This document shows, piece by piece, positions 27,689-36,243 of a stretch of 64,000 nucleotides of DNA (the stretch's first letter is position 1; every line of letters starts with the position of its first letter). The notes beneath the pieces are model-generated. The model ran no database searches and was not told the origin of the DNA. It was given only the letters and a program-made list of their open reading frames with translations. The stretch is from Flavilitoribacter nigricans DSM 23189 = NBRC 102662 (GTDB taxonomy: Bacteria > Bacteroidota > Bacteroidia > Chitinophagales > Saprospiraceae). A program made the position numbers and the translations under genes. Location of the stretch: the NCBI RefSeq assembly GCF_002646595.1, contig NZ_PDUD01000023.1, positions 124,001-188,000 of the forward strand. Reading direction: 5' to 3'.

Positions 27689-28138
27689 TTATCTTCGCTC
27701 AAAGTAGTTATCGCAGCCGTCGATATAGCTTTCGAAAAACACCAGCAGGTCCTCGCAGATCACGATATCTCCGTTCAGCCAGGGCTGGATCTGGGAGGTC
27801 GTCAACGCAAAATTCTCGCTACCGCGAGGTATCACTTCCCAGGTATCCTGGCGGTCCAGCAGGCCATCCCGGTAGATCTCGAGTTCGTGGTTTTCTTTAA
27901 ACACCAGGCGCAGATCTCCCACGGGGATCTCTTCCATTTCACCGCTGTAGCAGGAATAGTAGACGTGGTCCCATTCGCCGATCAGGGCGTCATCCACGGA
28001 CTCCAATGTCCAGGTCTCGTCCTGGTAGCAATTGTAAGCGCCTTCGATAGAGTAGGGGAGTGCGGTTTCTTCCTGACAGGCCGGCAGGAAAACAATCAGG
28101 AGTAGCAGGCCCAGCCAGGCCCGTTGGTTTCGGTGCAT
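27689..28138 (-). CDS. Lipoprotein of unknown function between iscS and iscA
   Basis: 149 residues. The lipobox LPAC lies near residue 21. The mature domain has a lipocalin-like or META-like pattern of short strands (GEWDHVYYSC, LRLVFKENHELEIYRDG, DTWEVIP) and five further Cys. The start at 28138 puts the signal sequence at the N-terminus. Its position inside an Fe-S assembly group is unusual for an envelope lipoprotein and may be chance. Confidence 0.7.
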   Translation of the reverse strand: MHRNQRAWLGLLLLIVFLPACQEETALPYSIEGAYNCYQDETWTLESVDDALIGEWDHVYYSCYSGEMEEIPVGDLRLVFKENHELEIYRDGLLDRQDTWEVIPRGSENFALTTSQIQPWLNGDIVICEDLLVFFESYIDGCDNYFERR

Positions 28139-28209
28139 ATTTGTTTTATCTAAGAACAGTTTAAAATTGGGGACGACTAATCGGCTTCCGCGTTTGCCTG
28201 CGGGCGCGA

Positions 28210-29400
28210 TCAGATTATTCCTTCCTTGAACATTTCCCATACCGGACTTTCCGCACGTAAGGCTTGCACGCCTTTCACGATCAGCTCTACGGTACGATCG
28301 ACATCTCGAGCTTCAGAAAACCGGCCGAAGCTAAAGCGAATGGATCCTTTGAGCCATTCTTCCGCCAGTCCCATTGCCTGCAATACGTGCGAGGGTTCCA
28401 GCGATGCGGAGGAGCAAGCCGAACCGGTGGCCACAGCAATACTGCGGTTGAAGGAGGAGATCAGCGCTTCGGCGTCCACGTGGCGGAAAGACAGATTGCT
28501 CACATGGGACAGCCGGTGTTCCCGGCTTCCGTTGATCTTGACGGCTTCCAGCTCCTGCTGTAGGGACTGTTCCAACCGGTCGCGCAGTCCGGCCAGTCGC
28601 CGGCTTTCTTCCGCCATGACCGATCCGGCAATTTCAGCGGCTTTACCAAAACCGACAACCGCCGGTACGTTCAGGGTGCCGGATCGCATACCCTGCTCGT
28701 GGCCGCCGCCGTGGATCTGGGCCGCGAGTTTTACCCGCGGTCTCTGGCGACTTACGTAAAGCCCGCCAATCCCTTTCGGACCGTACATTTTATGGGCGGA
28801 AAAGGTCATGATATGGATCCCCGTTTCCCGTGGGTTAACCGGGATCTTGCCCACCGCCTGGGTGGCATCACTCATGAGCAGGACTCCCTTCCGGGTACAG
28901 ATCTCTCCGATCTCGGCCATCGGCTGGATCACTCCGGTCTCGTTATTGGCCCACATGACGGACACCAGGATGGTATCCGGGCGAATGGCGGCTTCCAGTT
29001 CTTCCAGGTCGATCAGCCCGTCCGCATCCACATCGAGATAGGTGATCTCGGCGCCGAGCTTTTCCAGGTAGCCGGTGGTATCCAGCACCGCTTTGTGCTC
29101 CGTTTTTACGGTGATGATGTGCTGACCTTTGCGCTGGTACAACTGGAATACGCCTTTGATGGCCAGATTGTCGGCTTCCGTCGCTCCGGAGGTAAATACT
29201 ACCTCCCGGGGATCGGCCTGAATGAGGCCCGCGATCTGCTGCCGGGCCTGGTCTACGGCCTCATCCGCTACCCAGCCGAAAGGATGGGTACGGCTCGCTG
29301 CATTGCCGGGTTTTTCGTAAAAATAGGGCAACATAGCTTCCACCACCTGGGGATCGACCGGGGTGGTAGCATTGTAATCCAGATATATCAGTTGCTGCAT
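28210..29400 (-). CDS. iscS: Cysteine desulfurase (IscS/NifS type)
   Basis: A PLP enzyme of 396 residues that takes sulfur from cysteine and passes it to Fe-S assembly or tRNA thiolation. The start is LIYLDYNATTPVDPQVVE, the PLP lysine is K204 in FSAHKMYGPKG and the catalytic Cys is C329 in GSACSSAS. The ATG at 29400 gives the standard N-terminus. The frame stays open far upstream without family similarity, and that extension overlaps the divergent mutA gene. Confidence 0.93.
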   Translation of the reverse strand: MQQLIYLDYNATTPVDPQVVEAMLPYFYEKPGNAASRTHPFGWVADEAVDQARQQIAGLIQADPREVVFTSGATEADNLAIKGVFQLYQRKGQHIITVKTEHKAVLDTTGYLEKLGAEITYLDVDADGLIDLEELEAAIRPDTILVSVMWANNETGVIQPMAEIGEICTRKGVLLMSDATQAVGKIPVNPRETGIHIMTFSAHKMYGPKGIGGLYVSRQRPRVKLAAQIHGGGHEQGMRSGTLNVPAVVGFGKAAEIAGSVMAEESRRLAGLRDRLEQSLQQELEAVKINGSREHRLSHVSNLSFRHVDAEALISSFNRSIAVATGSACSSASLEPSHVLQAMGLAEEWLKGSIRFSFGRFSEARDVDRTVELIVKGVQALRAESPVWEMFKEGII

Positions 29401-29562
29401 AGATGTTGGTCTGTTGGTCGTAATTCGGTAGATTATCGGTCGGCCAGCACGGGCTCCGGAGGGGAAATAATCTGCTGACCGCTCTATACCGACTTGCCGC
29501 AATTCTTCACTTCTTGGTGTAAAATTAACTATTTTGCCAGGGAAATTGTTGACCTTAGTGAT

Positions 29563-30732
29563 ATGAATAAAACCAAAGACCTCTTTACCGAATTCCCGGA
29601 AACCAGCAAGGCCGACTGGATCGCCAAATTGGAAAAAGAACTCAAAGGCAAATCGTTTGCCGACCTGCAGTGGCAACTGGATGAAGACATCAAACTGGAT
29701 CCTTTTTATCATCCGGAAGATATGCCGCAGCCCCCCGAGCCCATCTTCCCGGGTGGTGGGAACGACTGGGAGATCGGTGAATATGTATTTGTCAATGATT
29801 TTAAAGCCGCCAATCAGCAGGCGCTGCGCGCCCTGCAGGACGGGGTAAACGCCCTCTTCTTCCAGATCAAACACGAACCGACGATCGAGGAACTGAAGAT
29901 CCTGCTGGACGGCATCGAACTGGGGTATGTCTCCACGCATTTTGCACCTTATTATCCGGGAAAAAATCCGGTAAAGATCTTCCGCCTGCTGGAAGAGTTG
30001 CTGGCGGATCGTCCGGAACTGGCCCGGTCGGTGCGCGGCTCGATTGATTTTGATCCCCTGCTCGACTGGACAGATCCTCCACTGGATGATCTGGCTAAAT
30101 ATATTATGCTGGCCAAGGATTCCCTGCCCAACTTCAGCGTTTTACAGATCGATGCCAAAACTTACCACGGGGGCCCCGAAGATACGAGTCGGGAACTGGC
30201 TCTCGCCATTGCCAAGGGAAGTGAATACCTGGCCCAGATGCAGGAGCGGGGCGTGCCGCCGCTCGAGGTCAATCGCCGGCTTCAGTTTTCCATGGCCGTC
30301 AGTACCAGTTATTTCGTGGAGATCGCCAAACTGCGGGCCATTCGGTCCCTCTGGAACAATGTATTGGCGGCCTACGGGGTGGAAGACGCCGAACCGATTA
30401 CCATCGTGGCTCATCTGGCTCCCGAAACCCAGGTGAAGGATCCGAATACAAACCGCATCAAAGCGGCCACCCAGGCAATGTCGGCCATCATCGGCGGCGT
30501 GGATCGCTTCTACGTACTCCCGGCGGATATCGATCACAAAGAACCAACCGGCCCGGCTTCCTACCGCCTGGCCCGGAATCTGCAGCATATCCTGAAAATG
30601 GAAAGCTTTTTTGATCAGGTAAGCGATCCGGCGGCGGGGAGCTATTATATTGAAAAGCTGACGGATGCATTGGCGGAATCGGCCTGGAAACAGTTTCAGG
30701 AGATTGAGGCGGCCGGTGGTTTTGGCGGTTAA
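29563..30732 (+). CDS. mutA: Methylmalonyl-CoA mutase small subunit, short form
   Basis: The non-catalytic beta subunit of methylmalonyl-CoA mutase (389 residues), normally paired with the B12-binding MutB to interconvert methylmalonyl-CoA and succinyl-CoA. The TIM-barrel features run from LFTEFPETSKADWIAKLEKEL to DPAAGSYYIEKLTDALAESAW. The protein stops at AAGGFGG, where I expect relatives to continue with a further tail, so it is shorter than usual. No mutB lies next to it; a convergent gene starts 24 bases later. Either mutB is elsewhere or this copy is a remnant. The start at 29563 was chosen by the standard N-terminus. Confidence 0.85.
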   Translation: MNKTKDLFTEFPETSKADWIAKLEKELKGKSFADLQWQLDEDIKLDPFYHPEDMPQPPEPIFPGGGNDWEIGEYVFVNDFKAANQQALRALQDGVNALFFQIKHEPTIEELKILLDGIELGYVSTHFAPYYPGKNPVKIFRLLEELLADRPELARSVRGSIDFDPLLDWTDPPLDDLAKYIMLAKDSLPNFSVLQIDAKTYHGGPEDTSRELALAIAKGSEYLAQMQERGVPPLEVNRRLQFSMAVSTSYFVEIAKLRAIRSLWNNVLAAYGVEDAEPITIVAHLAPETQVKDPNTNRIKAATQAMSAIIGGVDRFYVLPADIDHKEPTGPASYRLARNLQHILKMESFFDQVSDPAAGSYYIEKLTDALAESAWKQFQEIEAAGGFGG

Positions 30733-30756
30733 AACAGACTTTGGTTTCCCGTTAAC

Positions 30757-31368
30757 CTAATCCCTCTCCTTCAATTTCCGATACTCTTCGGGCGTGTCCA
30801 GGTCGAGGCGTCCTTCGGGCAGGTCCATCGGTTCGACCTGGTCCCGGAATTTTTGGAGCAATTTGCGGGCACCCGCTGCACCCTCCAGCGACAGCAGATG
30901 TGGAAAAAAGCTGTGGGCAAAGATCGCGGGCACTCCGAAAACACCCTCGTAGCGGGCCGCTGCGATCGGAGCGGAAGACTGTCGCCAGAGCTGGTAGAGA
31001 TCCCTCAGGTGATCAGCATGGACCAGCGGCTGATCGACCAGACTGATGCCCACGCCGGCCCACACATCGGCTCCGTTTTTCACCAAATATTCCAGGCCGC
31101 TGCGAATCGTACTACCCATTCCTTCTGACCAGTCCGGATTGAAAACTATTTCCACCGAAAGATCGTTTAATTCGGGAGCGATCAGCTCCCGGTTTGCACC
31201 CAGTACAACGACGATCTTATCAGAGATGCCCGACTGCTGGATGGTAGAGACGGCATGACGGATCAGGCTCTGGCCCCGCCAACTAAGTAACTGCTTGGGT
31301 TGTCCCATCCGGGTGGAGGCTCCGGCCGCCAGTAACAGGTGCGCGATGGGTTTATTTTTAAGCGTCAT
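30757..31368 (-). CDS. MocA/MobA-like nucleotidyltransferase
   Basis: 203 residues. LLLAAGASTRMGQPKQLL is the nucleotide-binding signature of the molybdenum-cofactor cytidylyl/guanylyl-transferase superfamily (COG2068). LVDQPLVHADHL contains the metal-binding Asp. Such enzymes attach CMP or GMP to molybdopterin, but many members act on other substrates, and no molybdoenzyme gene is in the window. Confidence 0.85.
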   Translation of the reverse strand: MTLKNKPIAHLLLAAGASTRMGQPKQLLSWRGQSLIRHAVSTIQQSGISDKIVVVLGANRELIAPELNDLSVEIVFNPDWSEGMGSTIRSGLEYLVKNGADVWAGVGISLVDQPLVHADHLRDLYQLWRQSSAPIAAARYEGVFGVPAIFAHSFFPHLLSLEGAAGARKLLQKFRDQVEPMDLPEGRLDLDTPEEYRKLKERD

Positions 31369-31481
31369 AATTCAGGTTCTCAATTTTCAAACACCGCCTT
31401 TCCCTATCAAAACGGATAAGCCCGGCAAAAAGTCCGGGTATTTTCAGATTAACGTCCAATTCGCGAAAGAATCACAACTTA

Positions 31482-32495
31482 ATGGCAATCAATTATTTGC
31501 TTCAACAATCAGCGTTCTCTATTTTGTTTAGCCTGGCCGGCCTCTCCCTGGCCCAGGCCCAGACGGTGCAGGGCCCCGCTCAGCCCCTGGCCGGTCCCGG
31601 CGGTGCGGATTACGTCTGCGATAGTGTGCAAATGTACGACTTCGCGGAAAAACCCTACGGATACTGGTTATTCGAACCCGGTGGTGATCAGCGACCCGAT
31701 TCAGCGCAGGTGGTCGTCCTGATCCACGGTTACGGTGCCTACAACCCGATGATCTACGGCGACTGGATCGAACACCTCGTCCGGCGGGGCAATATCGTGA
31801 TCTTTCCCCGCTTTCAGCGCAATCTGTTTTTTCCCCGTCCGGGAAAATTCGGCGACCATGCGGCCCGGGCAATCCGGGATGCTTTGCTGGAACTCGAACA
31901 ACCGCAATACGTGCGGCCCGTAGCGGATTACCTGGTGGTGGCCGGGCACAGTTACGGTGGGGTGGTATCGGCCGATCTCGGCGTCAATTTTGTCGACTAT
32001 GGCATTCCCCAGCCTCGGGCGATTTTGCTTTGTGCTCCCGGTAGCGGTCCGCTGAAGGGAGGCCGGCTGAAAACCTACAAAGCCATGCCCAAAAACACCA
32101 AGCTGGTGATCATGGCCAGCGAAGGGGACCGGGTGGTCGGTGACGAGTTTGCCCGCCTGGTCTTTGAGACCGCCGTACATACCCCGGAGCGAAACCTCAT
32201 CTATCAGTATCGCGACTCTATCGGCATCGGTGCCGGGCACAGCCAGTGCTACGCGGTTAATCTGGAATTCGACAACGGGCGAAGGAATCCCACGGCCAAT
32301 CGCGCGCTGCGTCGCGCCAGTTGCAATGCTCTGGATTATTACGGCTACTGGAAGATACTGGATGCCCTGATCAGTTGCCTGGATTCGGGCGACTATTGTC
32401 GTTATGCGCTCGGCAATACCCTGGAACAGCGTATGCTCGGCTACTGGAGCGACGGCCGGCCGGTGCGCGCACTGGAAGTGATCACCCCTAATTGA
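31482..32495 (+). CDS. Secreted alpha/beta hydrolase
   Basis: 337 residues with a signal peptide ending AQAQ near residue 28. VVLIHGYGAYNP is the oxyanion-hole strand-turn and VVAGHSYGGV holds the nucleophile Ser (GxSxG). A catalytic Asp candidate is in MASEGDRVVGDEF and a His in GIGAGHSQCY. Several Cys in the C-terminal third may form disulfides, fitting export. It is similar to cutinase or chlorophyllase-like lipases; the substrate is unknown. Confidence 0.82.
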   Translation: MAINYLLQQSAFSILFSLAGLSLAQAQTVQGPAQPLAGPGGADYVCDSVQMYDFAEKPYGYWLFEPGGDQRPDSAQVVVLIHGYGAYNPMIYGDWIEHLVRRGNIVIFPRFQRNLFFPRPGKFGDHAARAIRDALLELEQPQYVRPVADYLVVAGHSYGGVVSADLGVNFVDYGIPQPRAILLCAPGSGPLKGGRLKTYKAMPKNTKLVIMASEGDRVVGDEFARLVFETAVHTPERNLIYQYRDSIGIGAGHSQCYAVNLEFDNGRRNPTANRALRRASCNALDYYGYWKILDALISCLDSGDYCRYALGNTLEQRMLGYWSDGRPVRALEVITPN

Positions 32496-32884
32496 CGGCG
32501 TTTCGGTAGCAGATCGGCCTTTTCCCATTAATGATAAGTTTGTAGTCAGCGTCTTAACGGGGCTGACCTGTCTCGACGATCCGGTACGGTAGGTTTCGGT
32601 AAAGTTCAGCTGTTACTTTTTTCCTATCCTGCGTTATAGGGATGTTGGTGGTACACCGGTTTTTAGTTATGCTGCATCTATTTTATTCAGAAGGTGTACA
32701 CCAGAATATCGAAGTAGGTCGGAGATCGGAATAGCTGTTCTGTGAAGTGCATCAAAACATGGTCGAACCAATGGCGGATCATTCGTCATTTTTTAGGTTC
32801 ATTTTCAAAAACGCTTTACGCAATGAGCGACCCTGTTCCACCGGCCTACTTCGCCCCCTTCCATCGCCACTAAAACCTTTTGTT
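32496..32884. other. 389-base intergenic region, no clear gene
   Basis: A frame open upstream of the OmpA gene could start at 32747 but shows no export signal or coding character. A short palindrome GGTGTACACC occurs at 32692-32701. Nothing else is supported. Confidence 0.4.
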
Positions 32885-34630
32885 ATGTATAAGAACGCTC
32901 TACTCCTTATGTTCCTGGTATTGTGCGGAAGTTTATCCCTGCAGGCCCAGGAACAGGAAACCAGCATTGTTTATTTCGCCCTCGATAGCGATGTGCTGAG
33001 CCCGGATGCCCGGCAGCAATTGGACGGTTTGCTGGAAACGATAGGACAACTGGATCGCTGGAAACTGGACGTACGAGCCCATACCGATGCGACCGGTACC
33101 GATCAGTACAACGAAGCGCTGGCGCAAAGACGGGCGGCGGCCGTGCGCACTTACCTGACCGAGCGCGATCTGCCGACGGATCTGGTCAGTATCTCCACTT
33201 TTGGCGAGCACCGGCCCGCGGAAAGTAACGTTACGGAAACCGGACGGCAACGCAACCGTCGCGTCGAGATCGACCTCTACCACTGGCCCCTTCATTCGCT
33301 GAATGATCTGATCGGTGGGTTGAATGAGAATGGTGGTCAGTTTTTTAGCTTCGCTTCGGACCAATCCGTCGCCATCACCGGTGCGGACGGTACTACGGTC
33401 TGGATCCCTTCCGATATATTCGTACACGCCGACGGCCGGACGGCCCACGGTGACATCCAACTGGAAATGCGGGAAGCCTACACTTACGCCGATATGATCG
33501 CGCAGAGTCTGAGTACGCACTCCGGCGATCGCATCCTGGAGACCGGCGGTATGGTCTATCTCGAAGCCCGCCTGGGAGAGGAACAGCTTCAGCTCCGGGA
33601 AGGTGGTGAATTGGTGATCAGTATGCCTACCGAATCGACCTTGCCGGATATGCAGCTCTTCACCGGGGCCACCGATGCCAACGGCAACCTGCAGGACTGG
33701 AACCCTACCGGACAGGGATTCAAAACCAACAAGATGGCCACTCTGCGCATTGCCGACCCTCCGGCCATGCCCGATGTGCGAACCGGCATGACCTTCTTCA
33801 AGGAAGACCTTTCTGGTGAGCCGATAGAACCGGCTAAGCCGCGCGCACCGGTCTATCCGAGCGAACCCAAGCGGGAAAGTATTCAGTACAACCCCGGTTT
33901 TTTTAAAAAACTGGTCATGGGCCGCAAGAAGATCGAAGCCCGCGAAGAGGCGATCTACGCCCAAAAGGTAGAACAGTACGAAGCCCGGCTCGAACGTTAT
34001 CCGGAACTGCTGGCGGCCCACGAACTGGAAATGGAACGCTATGAATCCAAGATGGACCGGTACCGCGAGGAAATGCTGGCTTATGAGGCCGGACTGAAAG
34101 CACAGTGGAAGGCCCACCAACAGCGTCAGCGGGAAAAATATAAGGAAGCCTATGAGCTGGCGGAAGTCAAATACCGCCGTACGCTGGAGGCTTACGAGGC
34201 ATACAAAGCCAAGAAGATCGCCGATTACGAAGCGGCCGTAGAACAGGGCGCAGTCGATCAGCGTTCGCTGAACGAATATTTCTTCACCGTCAATAAAATG
34301 GGATGGATCAATTGCGATCGCTTCTATAATATTGCTGCTTCCGAAAAAGAGCCGCTGATGGTGATGGACGATGATGAGCAGGAAGAAAGGGTCTTTATCC
34401 TCTTCAAGGAAAGACGGAGCGCGCTGAATACCATTCGGAAGAAGGATCACTATACCACGCTTTCCGTTCCCCGGGGCATGGAAGTACGGGTGATCGGCCT
34501 GAAAGTGAAAGACGGCCGCCCTTTGCTGGCGATCCGGGAGGTCACGGTAGGCGAGATAGACCAGATCGAACTGGAATACGAACCCCGCCGCCTGTCGGAG
34601 ATCCGGGAAACTATGGCCAGTCTCGATTAA
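32885..34630 (+). CDS. Protein with N-terminal OmpA domain and heptad coiled coil
   Basis: 581 residues. A signal peptide ends LQAQ near residue 22. An OmpA-like peptidoglycan-binding domain follows at about residues 27-133 (VRAHTDATGTDQYNEALAQR and RQRNRRVEI), unusually at the N-terminal end. Residues 140-330 form a domain of unknown kind. From V362 to about residue 440 there is a charged coiled coil with strict seven-residue words such as LERYPEL, MERYESK and MDRYREE, with Tyr or His often at position 4. A last beta-rich domain follows (residues 460-581). It would anchor an envelope scaffold to the cell wall. Confidence 0.8.
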   Translation: MYKNALLLMFLVLCGSLSLQAQEQETSIVYFALDSDVLSPDARQQLDGLLETIGQLDRWKLDVRAHTDATGTDQYNEALAQRRAAAVRTYLTERDLPTDLVSISTFGEHRPAESNVTETGRQRNRRVEIDLYHWPLHSLNDLIGGLNENGGQFFSFASDQSVAITGADGTTVWIPSDIFVHADGRTAHGDIQLEMREAYTYADMIAQSLSTHSGDRILETGGMVYLEARLGEEQLQLREGGELVISMPTESTLPDMQLFTGATDANGNLQDWNPTGQGFKTNKMATLRIADPPAMPDVRTGMTFFKEDLSGEPIEPAKPRAPVYPSEPKRESIQYNPGFFKKLVMGRKKIEAREEAIYAQKVEQYEARLERYPELLAAHELEMERYESKMDRYREEMLAYEAGLKAQWKAHQQRQREKYKEAYELAEVKYRRTLEAYEAYKAKKIADYEAAVEQGAVDQRSLNEYFFTVNKMGWINCDRFYNIAASEKEPLMVMDDDEQEERVFILFKERRSALNTIRKKDHYTTLSVPRGMEVRVIGLKVKDGRPLLAIREVTVGEIDQIELEYEPRRLSEIRETMASLD

Positions 34631-34642
34631 TAATTTGCAACA

Positions 34643-34680
34643 CTGCTTACCCGGCTACATGAGTGTTGCCGGGTATGCAG
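34643..34680 (+). terminator. Possible terminator hairpin after the OmpA-domain gene
   Basis: TACCCGGC and GCCGGGTA pair over 8 bp, extended by CTGC/GCAG beyond one mismatch, 13 bases after the stop. There is no T-run, so termination is uncertain. Confidence 0.4.
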
Positions 34681-34886
34681 GCTTCGGTTAATAGAAAAAA
34701 GTTTAGCCTGTTCTGGCCTCGATCTGTATGGGGGAAGCTGGAGAATGGTGCTTGTGATATTATGTCGGCGTTCCAAATGCCTCCGAGCGGTTAAGGTATT
34801 GGCTTTGGCGCAACTGTTCGTCGTAAGACAAACTGCGGAAAGCAGAGATAGGGTAAAACGGGATGAGGTGTGCAATTTCTTCATAT

Positions 34887-34913
34887 CTGGTCGACGTTAC
34901 AAACATCGACCAG
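34887..34913. repeat. REP-like hairpin, inverted relative of the 35034 hairpin
   Basis: CTGGTCGA pairs with TCGACCAG, and a further 3 bp form after one mismatch. Read on the minus strand it begins GCTGGTCGATGTTTGTAACG, closely matching GCTGGTCGTCGTTTGCAACG at 35031. The stem bases change in pairs (T-A against A-T), which points to a shared hairpin family in the opposite orientation. Confidence 0.55.
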
Positions 34914-35002
34914 CGGTAATGAGATGCGATTGCCAGACTACGGACAGCAAGTATACTACTTACAGCATGAGAAAACAATATTATAAAATCCCCCGCCTTC
35001 TG

Positions 35003-35232
35003 TAGTATATCCCAAACCCACATCGGGACCGCTGGTCGTCGTTTGCAACGACGACCCACTATAAAAACGAATTCACAGCCTACCAAAATTACTAAATCTT
35101 CGTATGGGTGGAGCGCTGGCGATTGGATATGAATTGCCGCTACCGGCATCACACTTACTCCAGCAAGCGGCCAAACTTCACCCCCAGGCGTACGTCCAGC
35201 GAATAGATATTCCGGTTGATGAGCTCATCCAC
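35003..35232. repeat. 230-bp direct repeat, first copy
   Basis: It matches 35245-35474 with 9 differences in 230 bases and no gaps (offset 242), the copies being separated by 12 bases. It contains a perfect 10-bp hairpin at 35034-35056 (GGTCGTCGTT, loop TGC) and, at its right end, a copy of the last 25 codons of the adjacent barrel gene. Confidence 0.95.
35155..35232 (-). pseudogene. 3' remnant of an outer-membrane barrel gene
   Basis: The minus strand reads VDELINRNIYSLDVRLGVKF and then GRLLE and a stop. This is the same ending as the intact gene at 35397, apart from one Gly-to-Asp change. The other three codon differences are synonymous. No upstream coding part remains, so it is the tail of a lost or recombined tandem paralogue. 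Confidence 0.7.
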
Positions 35233-35244
35233 CCTTGCTCCCCA

Positions 35245-35474
35245 TAGTATATCCCAACCCCACATCGGGACCGCTGGTCGTCGTTCGCAACGACGACTCA
35301 CTATAAAAACGAATTCACAGCCTACCAAAATTACTAAATCTTCCTATTGGTGGAGCGCTGGCGATTGGATATGAATTGCCGCTACCGGCATCACACTTAC
35401 TCCAGCAAGCGGCCAAACTTCACCCCCAGGCGAACGCCCAGCGAATAAATATTCCGGTTGATGAGTTCATCCAC
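35245..35474. repeat. 230-bp direct repeat, second copy
   Basis: The second copy. Its last 78 bases are the 3' end of the intact barrel gene. Its hairpin at 35276-35298 has a changed loop (CGC) and one G-C pair turned into G-T. Confidence 0.95.
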
Positions 35475-36107
35475 GTACAAACCGCGCAGCCAGAACTGGA
35501 AATGCGGTTGCACCACGATCCGCAGATTGGGACTGAATGCTTTCTCCCAACCCAGGGCTGCCTGAAATTCCACATTGATATTCCGGAAATCCACCTCATC
35601 CGTCGGCGAATTGTCGACCGGATTGGTGCCGCCGTTACTGAAGAGGGTCGTACGGGTCCGATTGGTCAGGTTATAGGCAATGCCGGTTCCCATCATAAAG
35701 AAGAACTCATTATTCTCGTTGAGCGTCTGGTAAAAGGTGAGCTCTACGGGCACTTCCAGCAAATAATTGGTAAAGGTTTGTTCGTACTCATCCGCCTGTC
35801 CGCTAAAGGGATCGTCCGCGGGAATAGCCTGCCGGATGGTCCGGTAACCGGTATTCACCAGATTTGCTCCCAACTGGAAACCGATGAATTCCCCGCGCCA
35901 CTGGATCGCGCCTCCGATAGAGTAGGAGGGTTTGGCAGCTTCCAGGCTGTCGATAGCATCGATCTGGGTCTGATTGAGGTTTTCAAAAACGATCAGGCGG
36001 CGGTCCGAATAATTGGGATAAAGGTTGATGCTGTACCAGGTGCCTTCCTGGGCGGACAGATCCAGGGCAAGCAGGCAGAGGCCCGCAAGAAGAAGATATT
36101 TGTTCAT
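35397..36107 (-). CDS. Outer-membrane beta-barrel protein (porin family type)
   Basis: 236 residues. A signal peptide ends LSAQ near residue 20. Strand-like alternation continues throughout, with typical pieces such as GGAIQWRGEFIGFQLGANL and LEVPVELTFYQTLN, and it ends VRLGVKFGRLLE. The start ATG at 36107 gives a proper signal sequence. It follows the DUF5683 gene in the parAB group by 136 bases. Its 3' end lies in the tandem duplication. Function unknown. Confidence 0.78.
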   Translation of the reverse strand: MNKYLLLAGLCLLALDLSAQEGTWYSINLYPNYSDRRLIVFENLNQTQIDAIDSLEAAKPSYSIGGAIQWRGEFIGFQLGANLVNTGYRTIRQAIPADDPFSGQADEYEQTFTNYLLEVPVELTFYQTLNENNEFFFMMGTGIAYNLTNRTRTTLFSNGGTNPVDNSPTDEVDFRNINVEFQAALGWEKAFSPNLRIVVQPHFQFWLRGLYVDELINRNIYSLGVRLGVKFGRLLE

Positions 36108-36243
36108 GGATGGTCTATTTAGTCGACAGGCGATCCGCCTACGGTCGATAGCACAAAGGTTAAAAGTCAGGATTAATAACGCAAACGGCGGGGAAGTTGA
36201 TATTCCGAAGGCCGGAAGTTTTAGCCGTTTGGGCGGCACCGGG

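Larger units (their letters stand above)
34681..35396. other. Repeat-rich intergenic region
   Basis: This gap between convergent genes holds a hairpin at 34887-34913, a 230-bp direct repeat (first copy 35003-35232, second copy from 35245), a hairpin inside each copy, and a relic of the neighbouring gene's 3' end in the first copy. No intact gene was found in it. Confidence 0.7.

Noticed and set aside
28210-29940. Extended 576-codon version of the cysteine desulfurase
   Set aside because: The extra N-terminal part has no family similarity and overlaps the divergent mutA gene; the ATG at 29400 gives the standard start.
35376-36122. Plus-strand frame opposite the barrel gene at 35397
   Set aside because: The minus-strand product has a signal peptide and barrel pattern; the plus frame has neither.
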